NCBI GenBank assembly: GCA_002435715.1
Contig: DISD01000046.1
Coordinates: 47,588 to 111,587, forward strand
DNA from: Rhodospirillaceae bacterium UBA6219
GTDB lineage: Bacteria > Pseudomonadota > Alphaproteobacteria > Rhodospirillales > Magnetospirillaceae
Reading direction: 5' to 3'
DNA length: 64,000 nucleotides
Shown: piece by piece, positions 16,913 through 25,868 of the stretch
How positions within the stretch are numbered: position 1 is the first letter of the stretch
How the letters are laid out: each line of letters starts with the position of its first letter
Notes under the pieces: generated by a model
Database searches by the model: none
Seen by the model: the letters and a program-made list of their open reading frames with translations, nothing else
What the model was told of the DNA's origin: nothing
Made by a program: the position numbers and the translations under genes

Positions 16913-19900
16913 TCCCACCTTCCACCTGTTGGCCCGCCGCCGTTTCCTGCCGTTGTTCGTCAGCCAGTTCCTGGGGGCGGCCAACGACAATTTCTTCAAG
17001 AACGCCCTGGTCATCCTGGTCATCTATCGGCTGGGTGCCGAAAGCGGCATGGCTCCGCAAGTGCTGGCCACCATCGCCGCCGGCCTGTTCATCCTGCCTT
17101 ATTTCCTGTTTTCCGCCACCGCCGGGCAACTGGCCGACAGATACGAGAAATCGCGGCTGATGAAGGGATGGAAAGCGGCGGAAATCGCCATTTCAGCCCT
17201 GGGGGCCTGGGCGCTGGTCAGCCACAGCGTGCCGTTGATGTTGGTGGCGCTGTTCCTGCTGGGCCTGCAATCCACCTTCACCAGCCCGATCAAATACGCG
17301 GTGCTGCCCGAATATCTGCGCCAGGACGAATTGGTGGGCGGCAACGCCCTGATCGAGGGCGGCACCTTCCTGGCCATCTTGGCCGGCACCATCGCCGGCG
17401 GCACCTTGGTTTTGGTCGAAGACGGCACCGCATTGGTGGGCTGGGCCATGCTGGTGCTGGCGGTCTTGGGTTTCGCCGCCAGTCTGGCCCTGCCCCGCGC
17501 CCATGGCGGGGACCTGTCGGTGAAGGTCGGCTGGAATTTGGCGACGGAAACCGTTGGCCTTTACCAATTGGTGCGCCGCAAGCGCGAGCTGTTCCTGGCG
17601 GTGCTGGGCATTTCCTGGTTCTGGCTGGTGGGCGCCACCTATCTGTCGCAATTCCCCGCTTTCGCCAAGGACGTGCTGAGCGCCGACGAACATGTGGTCA
17701 CCCTGATGCTGACCATGTTCTCGGTGGGGATCGGCCTGGGTTCGGTGCTGTGCGGACGCCTGTTGAAGGGGGAAATCTCGGCCCGCCATGTGCCCTTCGC
17801 CGCCTTGGCCATGACCCTGTTCGGCCTGGATCTGTATTTCGCCGCCGGCCCCGCCGCCGGCGGTCCGCAATTGGCCAGCCTGTCGGAATTCCTGGCCCAG
17901 CCGCCATCATGGCGGCTGCTGGCCGACTTGCTGCTGTTCGCCATGGCCGGCGGCGTCTATATCGTGCCGCTTTACGCCATCCTGCAGGCCCATAGCGACG
18001 AATCGGAACGGTCGCGGGTGGTGGCGTCCAACAACCTGATCAATGCCGGGTTCATCGTCGCCGGCGCCCTGGCCAGCGCCGGCTTGCTAGCCCTGGGTCT
18101 AAGCCCCACCGATCTGTTCCTGGTCCTGGCCTTGGCCAATCTGGGGGTCGCCATCCACATCTGCGGCCTGTTGCCCGACGCCGTGTTCAAAGGCGTGTTG
18201 TCCTGGCTGTTCCGCCGCCTGTACCGGGTGCGGGTGATCGGGGCCGAACATCTGCCCCAAGACGGCGAACGCGCCGTGCTGGTGGTCAACCACACCTCGT
18301 TCCTGGATCCCGCCTTGTTGGCCGCCTTCCTGCCGACCAAGCCGGTCTTCGCCATCAATACCTTCATCGCCAAGCGATGGTGGGTGCGTCCCTTCCTGCG
18401 TCTGGTCCAAGCCTTTCCTGTGGACCCCACCAACCCCATGTCGACCAAAAGCCTGATCAAGGTGGTCCAGGACGGCCAGTCCCTGGTCATCTTCCCCGAA
18501 GGCCGGTTGACCGTCACCGGCGCCCTGATGAAGGTCTATGAAGGCCCCGGCATGATCGCCGACCGCGCCGACGCGCCCTTGGTCCCCATCCGCATCGACG
18601 GCGCCCAATACACCGTGTTTTCACGGCTGCGTGGCAAGGTGCGGCTGCGCCTGTTCCCCACCATCACCATCACCGTGCTGCCGCCGCGCCAGTTCAGCGT
18701 CCCCGACGAGGTCGTGGGCCGGGCACGGCGCCGCCGGATCAGCCTGGCGTTGTACGATGTCATGGCCGACACGATGTTCCGGACCACCCAGTGCAACCGC
18801 AGCCTGTTCACCGCGCTGCTGGATGCCAGACGCATCCATGGCGGCAAGGCCATCGCCGTCGAGGACGTCACCCGCCAGCCCCTGACCTATGACAAATTGG
18901 TCACCGGGTCCCGGGTGTTGGGCCGGGTTCTGTGTCGCCGAACCCAGCCCGGTGAAGCGGTGGGGCTGTTGCTGCCCAACGCCGCCGCCACCGCCGCCGC
19001 CTTCTTTGGGCTGCAGGCTTTCGGCCGGGTGCCGGCCATGCTGAACTTCTCGACCGGGACCGACAACGTGCTGGCCGCCTGTCGGGCGGCGGAACTGAAA
19101 CGGGTGGTCACCTCGCGCCGTTTCGTCGAACAGGCCAAGCTGGCCGCCATGGTCCAGGCGCTGTCCGATTCGCTGGACGTGGTTTACCTGGAAGACATCC
19201 GTCAGTCCTTGGGCTGGACCGACAAGCTGGCCGGTCTGATGGCCAAACGGCCCAAACTCGCCGCCGATTCCCCGGCGGTGATCCTGTTCACCTCGGGCTC
19301 GGAAGGCACGCCCAAGGGGGTGGTGCTGTCCCACACCAACATCTTGACCAATTGCGCCCAATTGGCGGCTCGGGTGGCGTTCAGCCCCGCCGACACGGTG
19401 TTCAACGCTTTGCCGGTGTTCCATTCCTTCGGACTGACCGGCGGCATGTTGCTGCCGGTGCTGTCTGGGATCAAATGCTTCTTGTACCCGTCGCCGCTGC
19501 ATTACCGCATCGTCCCCGAACTGGTCTATGACACCAACGCCACCATCATGTTCGGCACAGACACCTTCCTGGCCGGCTATGCACGGGTGGCCAATCCCTA
19601 TGATTTCTATTCGGTGCGTCTGGTCTTCGCCGGGGCCGAGAAGGTCAAGGACGAAACCCGCCGGGTGTGGAGCGACAAGTTCGGCCTGCGCATCCTGGAA
19701 GGCTATGGCGCCACCGAAACCGCCCCGGTCCTGGCGGTCAACACGCCCATGCATTTCCAGGCCGGTTCCGTCGGCCGCCTGCTGCCCGGCATCGAGCACC
19801 GTCTGGAAACGGTGCCCGGCATCGATCGGGGCGGCAAATTGTGGGTGCGCGGCCCCAACGTCATGTTGGGCTATCTGCGTTGCGAAAATCCCGGCCAGTT

Positions 19901-20330
19901 GCAGCCGCCCAGTGATGGTTGGTACGACACCGGCGACGTGGTCGAAATCGACGAGGCGGGCTTCGTGCGTATCGTCGGGCGGGTCAAGCGCTTCGCCAAG
20001 ATCGCCGGCGAAATGGTGTCCCTGGCCAAGGTCGAAAGCGAAGTGGCGGCGCTGTGGCCCGATTTCCCCCATGCGGTGGTCGCCCTGCCCGACGAGCGTA
20101 AGGGCGAACAATTGGTGCTGCTGACCCAAGCCACCGACGCCAACCGCGACATTCTGGGCGCCCATTTCCGCGCCCGCGGATTGTCCGAACTGCTGGTTCC
20201 CAAGCAAGTGCTGACACTCCGCCAAATCCCGCTTTTGGGCAGCGGCAAAATTGATTACACCAAAGCCCGTGAGCTGGCGCTGGCGGGCCGGACAGAACCG
20301 ACGCCAACCGGTGCAAGGGAGCCCGTTTGA
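16905..20330 (+). CDS. aas: LplT-PlsC-acyl-ACP synthetase fusion (lysophospholipid uptake and reacylation)
   Basis: A 1141-residue three-domain protein. Residues about 1-415 form an MFS transporter of the LplT type (FLGAANDNFFKNALVILVIYR; about 12 membrane segments). Residues about 430-640 form a PlsC acyltransferase (NHTSFLDPALL, FPEGRLTVTGAL). Residues about 650-1130 form an AMP-forming ligase (LFTSGSEGTPKGVV, YGATETAPV). In E. coli, LplT and Aas are separate neighbours that flip lysophospholipid inward and reacylate it. Here they are one polypeptide, as in many other bacteria. It acts in the inner membrane. It overlaps the TetR gene, and the methyltransferase follows after two bases. Confidence 0.92.
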   Translation: MADPTFHLLARRRFLPLFVSQFLGAANDNFFKNALVILVIYRLGAESGMAPQVLATIAAGLFILPYFLFSATAGQLADRYEKSRLMKGWKAAEIAISALGAWALVSHSVPLMLVALFLLGLQSTFTSPIKYAVLPEYLRQDELVGGNALIEGGTFLAILAGTIAGGTLVLVEDGTALVGWAMLVLAVLGFAASLALPRAHGGDLSVKVGWNLATETVGLYQLVRRKRELFLAVLGISWFWLVGATYLSQFPAFAKDVLSADEHVVTLMLTMFSVGIGLGSVLCGRLLKGEISARHVPFAALAMTLFGLDLYFAAGPAAGGPQLASLSEFLAQPPSWRLLADLLLFAMAGGVYIVPLYAILQAHSDESERSRVVASNNLINAGFIVAGALASAGLLALGLSPTDLFLVLALANLGVAIHICGLLPDAVFKGVLSWLFRRLYRVRVIGAEHLPQDGERAVLVVNHTSFLDPALLAAFLPTKPVFAINTFIAKRWWVRPFLRLVQAFPVDPTNPMSTKSLIKVVQDGQSLVIFPEGRLTVTGALMKVYEGPGMIADRADAPLVPIRIDGAQYTVFSRLRGKVRLRLFPTITITVLPPRQFSVPDEVVGRARRRRISLALYDVMADTMFRTTQCNRSLFTALLDARRIHGGKAIAVEDVTRQPLTYDKLVTGSRVLGRVLCRRTQPGEAVGLLLPNAAATAAAFFGLQAFGRVPAMLNFSTGTDNVLAACRAAELKRVVTSRRFVEQAKLAAMVQALSDSLDVVYLEDIRQSLGWTDKLAGLMAKRPKLAADSPAVILFTSGSEGTPKGVVLSHTNILTNCAQLAARVAFSPADTVFNALPVFHSFGLTGGMLLPVLSGIKCFLYPSPLHYRIVPELVYDTNATIMFGTDTFLAGYARVANPYDFYSVRLVFAGAEKVKDETRRVWSDKFGLRILEGYGATETAPVLAVNTPMHFQAGSVGRLLPGIEHRLETVPGIDRGGKLWVRGPNVMLGYLRCENPGQLQPPSDGWYDTGDVVEIDEAGFVRIVGRVKRFAKIAGEMVSLAKVESEVAALWPDFPHAVVALPDERKGEQLVLLTQATDANRDILGAHFRARGLSELLVPKQVLTLRQIPLLGSGKIDYTKARELALAGRTEPTPTGAREPV

Positions 20331-20332
20331 CC

Positions 20333-20956
20333 ATGTCCGCTGTGCTGCGATTTTGGAACGGGCTGGAAATATCCCAGTTGCGCCAACGCCGGCTTCCGCC
20401 GCGTTTGCTGCCCCATGTCCCCAAGGGCGGGCGGGTGCTGGATGTGGGATCGGGCAACGGTCACATCGGCGCATGCTTGCTGCACGACGGGCAAGCCGCC
20501 CTGGTGCAGGGCGTCGACGTGGTCCTGCAACCCGATCCGCACATCCCCACCATGGTCTTCGACGGCGAGAGCTTGCCCTTTGACGACCAATCCTTCGACC
20601 TGGTGACCCTGGTCGACGTCCTGCACCATTGCGACCACCCCCAGACCTTGTTGCGCGAAGCCATGCGGGTGTCGCGCCAACGGATCGTCATCAAGGACCA
20701 TTACTGGCTGACGCGTCTGGATCGCTGGGTGTTGGCGTTCTCGGATTACCTGGGCAACAAGGCCTATGGCATCAGCCTGCCCTATAATTTCCTGCGCCTG
20801 GAACAATGGGACGCGCTGTTCGCCCAATTGGGCTTGGCCATCGTCTGCCAAGAACGCTTCACCTATGCCCGCCACGACATGACCAAACAGGTGATCTTCG
20901 TGGTCGAACCTATTGCGGTGGCGCGGCGATGTGGATCGGATGATCCGCCAGGCTGA
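20333..20956 (+). CDS. Class I SAM-dependent methyltransferase
   Basis: A 207-residue protein with motif I VLDVGSGNGHIG (about 35-46), a post-motif acidic GVDVVLQPDPHIP, and SFDLVTLVDVLHHCDHP as motif IV. The substrate is not evident. Its place directly after aas in a lipid-enzyme region suggests a lipid or lipid-headgroup substrate (inference). I chose the ATG at 20333 over a TTG six bases earlier. Its 3' end overlaps the convergent diacylglycerol kinase-like gene by 47 bases. Confidence 0.7.
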   Translation: MSAVLRFWNGLEISQLRQRRLPPRLLPHVPKGGRVLDVGSGNGHIGACLLHDGQAALVQGVDVVLQPDPHIPTMVFDGESLPFDDQSFDLVTLVDVLHHCDHPQTLLREAMRVSRQRIVIKDHYWLTRLDRWVLAFSDYLGNKAYGISLPYNFLRLEQWDALFAQLGLAIVCQERFTYARHDMTKQVIFVVEPIAVARRCGSDDPPG

Positions 20957-21920
20957 CCACCACCGGTTGGGTGGTCACCACGTCGCCATCGGCCTGGACC
21001 GGATCGCCGGGACGGCCCGACACCTCGATGGTTTGACCTTTTTTGTGACCGATCAGCTTGCAGCGGTTCAGCAAGCCCAAAGGCAAGGCGGCGGAATAGC
21101 CCGCCATGGCCCAGCGCCCCGGACGGCGGAAGATCGACACGTGGAATTCCGGTTTCTGCAAATCCGCCTGCGGCGCCATGACATAACGGCCGCCATACAG
21201 ACGACCGCGCGAAATCACCAAGGTGGCGGCCTCGACGGCATCGCCGTCGATGGAGACATTCAAAGGCGGACAGGGATAGCGCCACAATTGACGCACAGCC
21301 TCGACGGCGTAAACCAGCTTGCCGATGCGCCGCTTCATCTCGCGCCGCACCCCGCCGACCACATGGGCGTCGAAGCCGACGCTGGCCATCATCATGAAGC
21401 GGCGGTCATTGACCTGTCCCGGTACCACCGACAGGCGCCGCCCCGCCAGCAGCGTGTCGGCGATATGCTGTGGGTCGGTTCCCAAACCGATTTCATAAGC
21501 CAGCACATTGGCCGTTCCCAAAGGGATCAGCCCCAGCGGCGGCGTGCCCGGATGAAAGCCGTTGATGGCGTCATTGATGGTACCGTCGCCACCGGCGACC
21601 ACCACCAAATCCACGTCGGCGGCATCGGCCCGGGCGGCGAAGCGGGCGGCGTCGCCGGCAGCCCGGATTTCCTTGATCTCATAGGAACACCCGGCCTGCC
21701 GCAGACGTGACAGCACCGCCTGGAAACGATCCATACGCCTTTCCGACGCCCGACGGTTCAAGATGATCAGCAGATGACGGGGACGTTGCGTCGTCTTGTT
21801 GGAAACCTCGGTGACACCAGCCAAATCACTGCTCCGTCGAACAAGCCGTTCCGCCTGCCCAGAGATGTGCAAGACATCCCCTGAATATTCGCCCAAGACG
21901 ATTATACATGTCTTGACCAC
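20910..21920 (-). CDS. Diacylglycerol kinase-like lipid kinase
   Basis: Up to 336 residues with the DAGK catalytic signature VVVAGGDGTINDAINGFH (about 106-123) and IPLGTANVLAYEIGL, as in YegS/DgkB proteins. It phosphorylates diacylglycerol or a related lipid to give phosphatidic acid at the cytoplasmic membrane face. In this neighbourhood it would control the diacylglycerol available to the GT28 galactosyltransferase. The given start is a GTG. The conserved domain begins near residue 47 (RPRHLLIILN), so the true start may be downstream. Confidence 0.8.
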   Translation of the reverse strand: MVKTCIIVLGEYSGDVLHISGQAERLVRRSSDLAGVTEVSNKTTQRPRHLLIILNRRASERRMDRFQAVLSRLRQAGCSYEIKEIRAAGDAARFAARADAADVDLVVVAGGDGTINDAINGFHPGTPPLGLIPLGTANVLAYEIGLGTDPQHIADTLLAGRRLSVVPGQVNDRRFMMMASVGFDAHVVGGVRREMKRRIGKLVYAVEAVRQLWRYPCPPLNVSIDGDAVEAATLVISRGRLYGGRYVMAPQADLQKPEFHVSIFRRPGRWAMAGYSAALPLGLLNRCKLIGHKKGQTIEVSGRPGDPVQADGDVVTTQPVVVSLADHPIHIAAPPQ

Positions 21921-22051
21921 GGGCGAAATCCAGCAAAATCCCTAGACCATCCATGGCCAGACGACAAAAGGATGATGGACGATAATCCCTGTGGCATTAT
22001 CGGCGCTTCTGCCTGAACGGTGTCCTTCCCTTTGCGCACAAGGCGTCACAG

Positions 22052-22702
22052 ATGTTGTCCGAACTCGCCCTTTCGGCTTTGACTGATGTTGTCCTGGCCA
22101 GTGTTCAAGCCTTTGCCGCCGGCATGCTGTATGGCAAGGGTTTCAGCCCCGGCTCGGCGGCGCGGTGGTGGGGCCTGACCATGATGGTGATTGCAGCGAC
22201 ATTTCTGGTGGGCGCCATCGACCACGGTTTTTTCGAGCCGGCCGAGCACCCCTGGCACCAGAAGCTGATGTTCGTCAACCGCGCCCTGGTCGCCGTCGCC
22301 GCGTTCCTGATCGCCGCCACCGCCGCGCTGCAATTCCTGGGACCACGGGGACGCAAGCTGGTGATCGCCCTCGCCGCCCCGCTGGCGGCGATCGTGGTGG
22401 TGCTGGTGTTCGTGTCGGACAATTTCTTCATCGTCATCGCCGGCTACAGCGCCGCCATGGTGTTGATGCTGGTGTTGAACCTGATGCACTTGCGCGATGG
22501 CCTGGGGTCTTGGGCCATGGTCGCCGGCATCGCCGTCACCTTCGCCGCCTCGGCCCTGCCCTTCATCGGCGGGGCGGGTTTTGCCGGAATTGGTATCTAT
22601 GCCGCCTATCACATCGCGATGATGCCGGCGGTGGTGGCATTTTACGCGGCCGGCATGGCGCTTGACCGTCGCCCGGTCGCGTTTTTTTCACAAGGCGCAT
22701 AA
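22052..22702 (+). CDS. Seven-helix integral membrane protein of unknown function
   Basis: A 216-residue protein with about seven hydrophobic segments (for example WWGLTMMVIAATFLVGAI, KLVIALAAPLAAIVVVLVFV, FIVIAGYSAAMVLMLVLNL). Single histidines in membrane-edge positions (AIDHGFF, NLMHLRDG, YAAYHIAMM) recall heme- or metal-binding membrane proteins, but no signature is complete. I cannot name the family. The next gene starts directly after its stop, so the two form an operon. Confidence 0.6.
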   Translation: MLSELALSALTDVVLASVQAFAAGMLYGKGFSPGSAARWWGLTMMVIAATFLVGAIDHGFFEPAEHPWHQKLMFVNRALVAVAAFLIAATAALQFLGPRGRKLVIALAAPLAAIVVVLVFVSDNFFIVIAGYSAAMVLMLVLNLMHLRDGLGSWAMVAGIAVTFAASALPFIGGAGFAGIGIYAAYHIAMMPAVVAFYAAGMALDRRPVAFFSQGA

Positions 22703-23833
22703 ATGGTTCAGGGACATCCGATGACGGTGGAACAAACGCTTTTGCAATCGTTTCACCAGCACTTGCCGGGTTTGGCGCCTCAAACCATCGATGCCATGCG
22801 CCAGGTGATGCGGGTCTATACCGTTCCGGCGGAAACCATGCTGACGACCCAAGGGGAAGCCACCAATTCCCTGTTTCTGGTCGAAAGCGGGCAAGTGGCG
22901 GTGTTTTACGAAGGCAACAACGGCGAACGCAGCGACGAGCGGCTTTTGGCCGATCTGACCGGTTCGGTGATCTTGGGCGAGATGGCGCTGCTGGACGGGA
23001 AACCGCGCTCGGCTTCGGTCCGCACGTTGACCGAATGCCGGCTGATGGAATTGCGGCCGTCGGAAATTCAAGCCCTGCCCGGCGGCGACCACGTGCTGGC
23101 CGATCTGCGCAGCAACCTGGCCATGGCGGTGACCAACCGCATGCGCGAACAAACCAGCAAATACGTGGCATCCATGGAACGCGAGATGAAGGCGATCAAG
23201 GAACGCCAGCATTTCGGCCAGTTCTTCATCTACACCCTGGGGCTGATGACCATCGGCATGCTGGTCAACGACATCCTGGCCAAGCAGGTTTTAAAGCTGA
23301 ACATCTTCACCCCCACCTTCGCCTGGGTGTATCTGCTGATCATAATGGTGCCGACCTCGTTCGTGATCTGGCGCATGAAGATCCCGCTTTCGGATCTGGG
23401 GGTCACCTTGGTCGGGATCAAGAAATCCCTGCGCGAAGGTGCGGCGTTGTCGGCGGCGTTGATGGTCCTGGCCTTCTCGGCCGCCTGGATTTTGGGATTG
23501 CTGGGGATCAAGACGGGCACCCCCGTCCCCGCCGATTGGGCGGGAACGTCGGGTTATTTCTTCCACTCGGTGCTGCAGGAACTGATCGCGCGCGGCTTGA
23601 TGCAGTCGTCGTTTCAACGCTTTCTCGGCGACGACAAGGGCCTGCGCTCGGTGGTTCTGGCCTCGGTGCTGTTCGGGATTTTCCACATCCATTTCGGCCT
23701 TCTGGCCGTCGTCACCACCATCGTCTCGGGCCTGATGTTCGGCTTGCTCTATCTGCGCCACCGCAATTTGGCCGGGGTGACCTTGGTGCACTTCTTCGCC
23801 GGCGCCGCCGCCTTTTGGAGCGGGTTGATTTAG
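22703..23833 (+). CDS. Cyclic-nucleotide-binding domain fused to CPBP intramembrane protease
   Basis: A 376-residue protein. Residues about 20-150 form a cNMP-binding domain (TMLTTQGEATNSLFLVESGQ, GEMALLDGKPRSASV: the phosphate-binding cassette with Glu and Arg). After a coiled stretch (about 150-175) come six or more membrane segments with CPBP/CAAX-protease motifs. These are QELIARGLMQ (family EExxxR, first Glu replaced by Gln), FGIFHIHFG (the FxxxH motif) and VHFFAGAAAF. Signal control of an intramembrane peptidase is suggested. The substrate is unknown. The motif change may alter catalysis. A second in-frame ATG lies 18 bases downstream. Confidence 0.75.
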   Translation: MVQGHPMTVEQTLLQSFHQHLPGLAPQTIDAMRQVMRVYTVPAETMLTTQGEATNSLFLVESGQVAVFYEGNNGERSDERLLADLTGSVILGEMALLDGKPRSASVRTLTECRLMELRPSEIQALPGGDHVLADLRSNLAMAVTNRMREQTSKYVASMEREMKAIKERQHFGQFFIYTLGLMTIGMLVNDILAKQVLKLNIFTPTFAWVYLLIIMVPTSFVIWRMKIPLSDLGVTLVGIKKSLREGAALSAALMVLAFSAAWILGLLGIKTGTPVPADWAGTSGYFFHSVLQELIARGLMQSSFQRFLGDDKGLRSVVLASVLFGIFHIHFGLLAVVTTIVSGLMFGLLYLRHRNLAGVTLVHFFAGAAAFWSGLI

Positions 23834-24993
23834 CCCCCCGTGGCAAGGATCGTGTCGACGATGGCGGCGATCTCGGCCGAGGCGGTGTTGGCAACCGCCT
23901 GGGGTGCCGCACCGCCTGATCGCAGATGGCCGATCAATCCGGCCACACCGCGCCGGAAATCCCCCTTGCCGCCAAAAGCGGTGCCGGAACCGGTGGTTTT
24001 CAGCCATTTCAGCACCGGCGCTTCCTGGGGCAGCGCCATGCTTTTGTCCAACAACAAGAACAATCCGTAACTGACCGCTTCGCTGACGCTGCCCGGACCG
24101 GGCTTGCCGACGAAGATGTCGGACGCGCCGAAATACAGCGGCACCTGATCGGTGAATCCCATGATCCGGGTGGGAAACGGCCAGTTCATGGCCTGCATTT
24201 CGGCGGCCAAACCCTGGTTGCGCCCGCACAGGAACAGGAATTGGCCATCGGGCGGATCCTGCCGCAAGCTGTCGGCCAATTCCAGCATGCGACGGCTGCC
24301 CTGGGCGCCGTACATCATGCAGATGACCGGGCGCTCGGGATCCAGTCCCAAGGCGGATTTGGCCGCCTTCTTGTCCGGGGGCGGTCCACCCTGAAATGAC
24401 GGCTTCAGCAACAGCCCTTGCGTCCGCATCACCCGCCCCGCCAAATTCCGATAGGCTTCGGCGCGGCGGGCGGCGGCTTCGGTCCCGCAGATCGCCGTGT
24501 AATCCCGCCCCTTGGGGAACCAGATATGGCGACCGTATTCGGTCCAATCGGTGATCAGCACTGCGCCTTTGGTCTTGGCCCGCTGGGGCGCCTGATCGCG
24601 GTAATCCTGCAGGGCGTCGAAAATGATGCGGTTCAACATGGGCAACACGCTGATCACCATGTCGGGTTTTTGCTGCTCGAAATATTCGGCCAAAATCCGC
24701 CGCCCCCGACCATAGGCCAGCCGGAAGTTCAGCAAGATTCCGGCGTAATAGGTCAGACAATAAAGACCGGTCTTGCCCTCGCCGATGACCGACTGGTTGT
24801 AGATGTCCTCGGAGGCGCGGCCGGTCAGGCGCGCCCACATGTCCAAATGCGGCATCAAATCCACATAGGGGTTGACCAGGCTCACCCGATAGCGGCCCGT
24901 CGCTTCCAGGATTTGCTTCAGCGCGTTGGCCGCCGCCACATGACCGCCACCGGCAACCGTGTAGAAGACGACGACATGGGCCGGCTGCGTCAT
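23830..24993 (-). CDS. Monogalactosyldiacylglycerol-synthase-like GT28 glycosyltransferase
   Basis: A 387-residue protein of the MGDG synthase / processive diacylglycerol glycosyltransferase family. The N-terminal VVVFYTVAGGGHVAAANALK matches the glycine-rich GGGH motif. DMVISVLPMLNRII and GAVLITDWTEYGRHIWF align with the lipid-acceptor domain. The donor-nucleotide part shows FLFLCGRNQGLAAEM, RIMGFTDQVPLYFGASD and VGKPGPGSVSEAV. It would transfer galactose or glucose from a UDP-sugar to diacylglycerol at the inner membrane. galE and a DGD1-like transferase nearby favour galactose. No signal peptide. It ends four bases into the convergent CPBP gene. Confidence 0.78.
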   Translation of the reverse strand: MTQPAHVVVFYTVAGGGHVAAANALKQILEATGRYRVSLVNPYVDLMPHLDMWARLTGRASEDIYNQSVIGEGKTGLYCLTYYAGILLNFRLAYGRGRRILAEYFEQQKPDMVISVLPMLNRIIFDALQDYRDQAPQRAKTKGAVLITDWTEYGRHIWFPKGRDYTAICGTEAAARRAEAYRNLAGRVMRTQGLLLKPSFQGGPPPDKKAAKSALGLDPERPVICMMYGAQGSRRMLELADSLRQDPPDGQFLFLCGRNQGLAAEMQAMNWPFPTRIMGFTDQVPLYFGASDIFVGKPGPGSVSEAVSYGLFLLLDKSMALPQEAPVLKWLKTTGSGTAFGGKGDFRRGVAGLIGHLRSGGAAPQAVANTASAEIAAIVDTILATGG

Positions 24994-25112
24994 ATTCTTT
25001 TCCTTTCATACCCGGGAAGCAAAGGCTACACTTCCCTCATATCCGTGAGAGATCGGCGGCAAAAACATAAACAACAATATCCGCGACTCTTTCGGCGTCC
25101 CATGGACAAAAT

Positions 25113-25868
25113 ATGAAAACGCAATCCTTTAGAACATTCTGCGCCACTATAGCATTTTACCCACAATGGGCGCTGATTACTGCTTTGGCGGCGACAAAAT
25201 CGATTTTTGTCAGACTGACCCATCAGGACTTGGTCAAAGGAAGCCACCGCATCGTACGGGCGTTAAAGCGCTGTGGCGTTCGCTTTGACATCACCGGGGC
25301 CGAAAGCTTGGCCACGGCGCACGGGCCTTATGTCTTCGTCTGCAACCACATGAGCGCCATGGAAACCCAGGTTCTGCCCGCCATCGTCGACCGCGTCGGT
25401 CCGACGACCTTCGTGGTCAAACCCAGCCTGATGCGTTACCCGGTCTTCCGCCGCGTCCTGGCGTCGTTCGATCCCATCATCGTCAGCCGAACCGACCCCC
25501 GCGCCGATCTGCGCCATGTCCTGGACATGGGGAAACGCAAGCTGGAGGCCGGCATCTCGGTGATCATCTTTCCCCAGGCCCACCGATCCGAAGATTTCGA
25601 CCCGGCTTCGTTCGGGTCCATGGGCTGGCGACTGGCCAAAGCCGCCAAGGTGCCGATGGTTCCCGTCGCCCTGTCCACCACCGCCTGGGGCAAGGGATCT
25701 GTGCTGGACGACGCCGGCCCCATCGACCCGGCCAAGCCGGCACGGTTCGCCATCGGCGCCCCGCTTGAAATCGGCGCCGACCCGGCGGCGGCGCATCGCC
25801 GCACCACCGATTTCATCGCCGGACGCTTGGCCGAATGGTCGGCGGCCGGAGCCGATCAAGGGCAATAA
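25113..25868 (+). CDS. 1-acyl-sn-glycerol-3-phosphate acyltransferase (PlsC family)
   Basis: A 251-residue protein with an N-terminal hydrophobic segment and the PlsC motifs NHMSAMETQVLP (a variant of NHxxxxD with Glu in place of Asp), IVSRTDPRADLRHVL and IIFPQAHRSEDFD (the FPEG motif reads FPQA). It acylates lysophosphatidic acid to phosphatidic acid, the precursor of the diacylglycerol used by the neighbouring GT28. The two substituted motif positions could mean a different acyl acceptor. The first 100 bases and the upstream region are AT-rich. It overlaps the end of cfa by 13 bases. Confidence 0.78.
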   Translation: MKTQSFRTFCATIAFYPQWALITALAATKSIFVRLTHQDLVKGSHRIVRALKRCGVRFDITGAESLATAHGPYVFVCNHMSAMETQVLPAIVDRVGPTTFVVKPSLMRYPVFRRVLASFDPIIVSRTDPRADLRHVLDMGKRKLEAGISVIIFPQAHRSEDFDPASFGSMGWRLAKAAKVPMVPVALSTTAWGKGSVLDDAGPIDPAKPARFAIGAPLEIGADPAAAHRRTTDFIAGRLAEWSAAGADQGQ

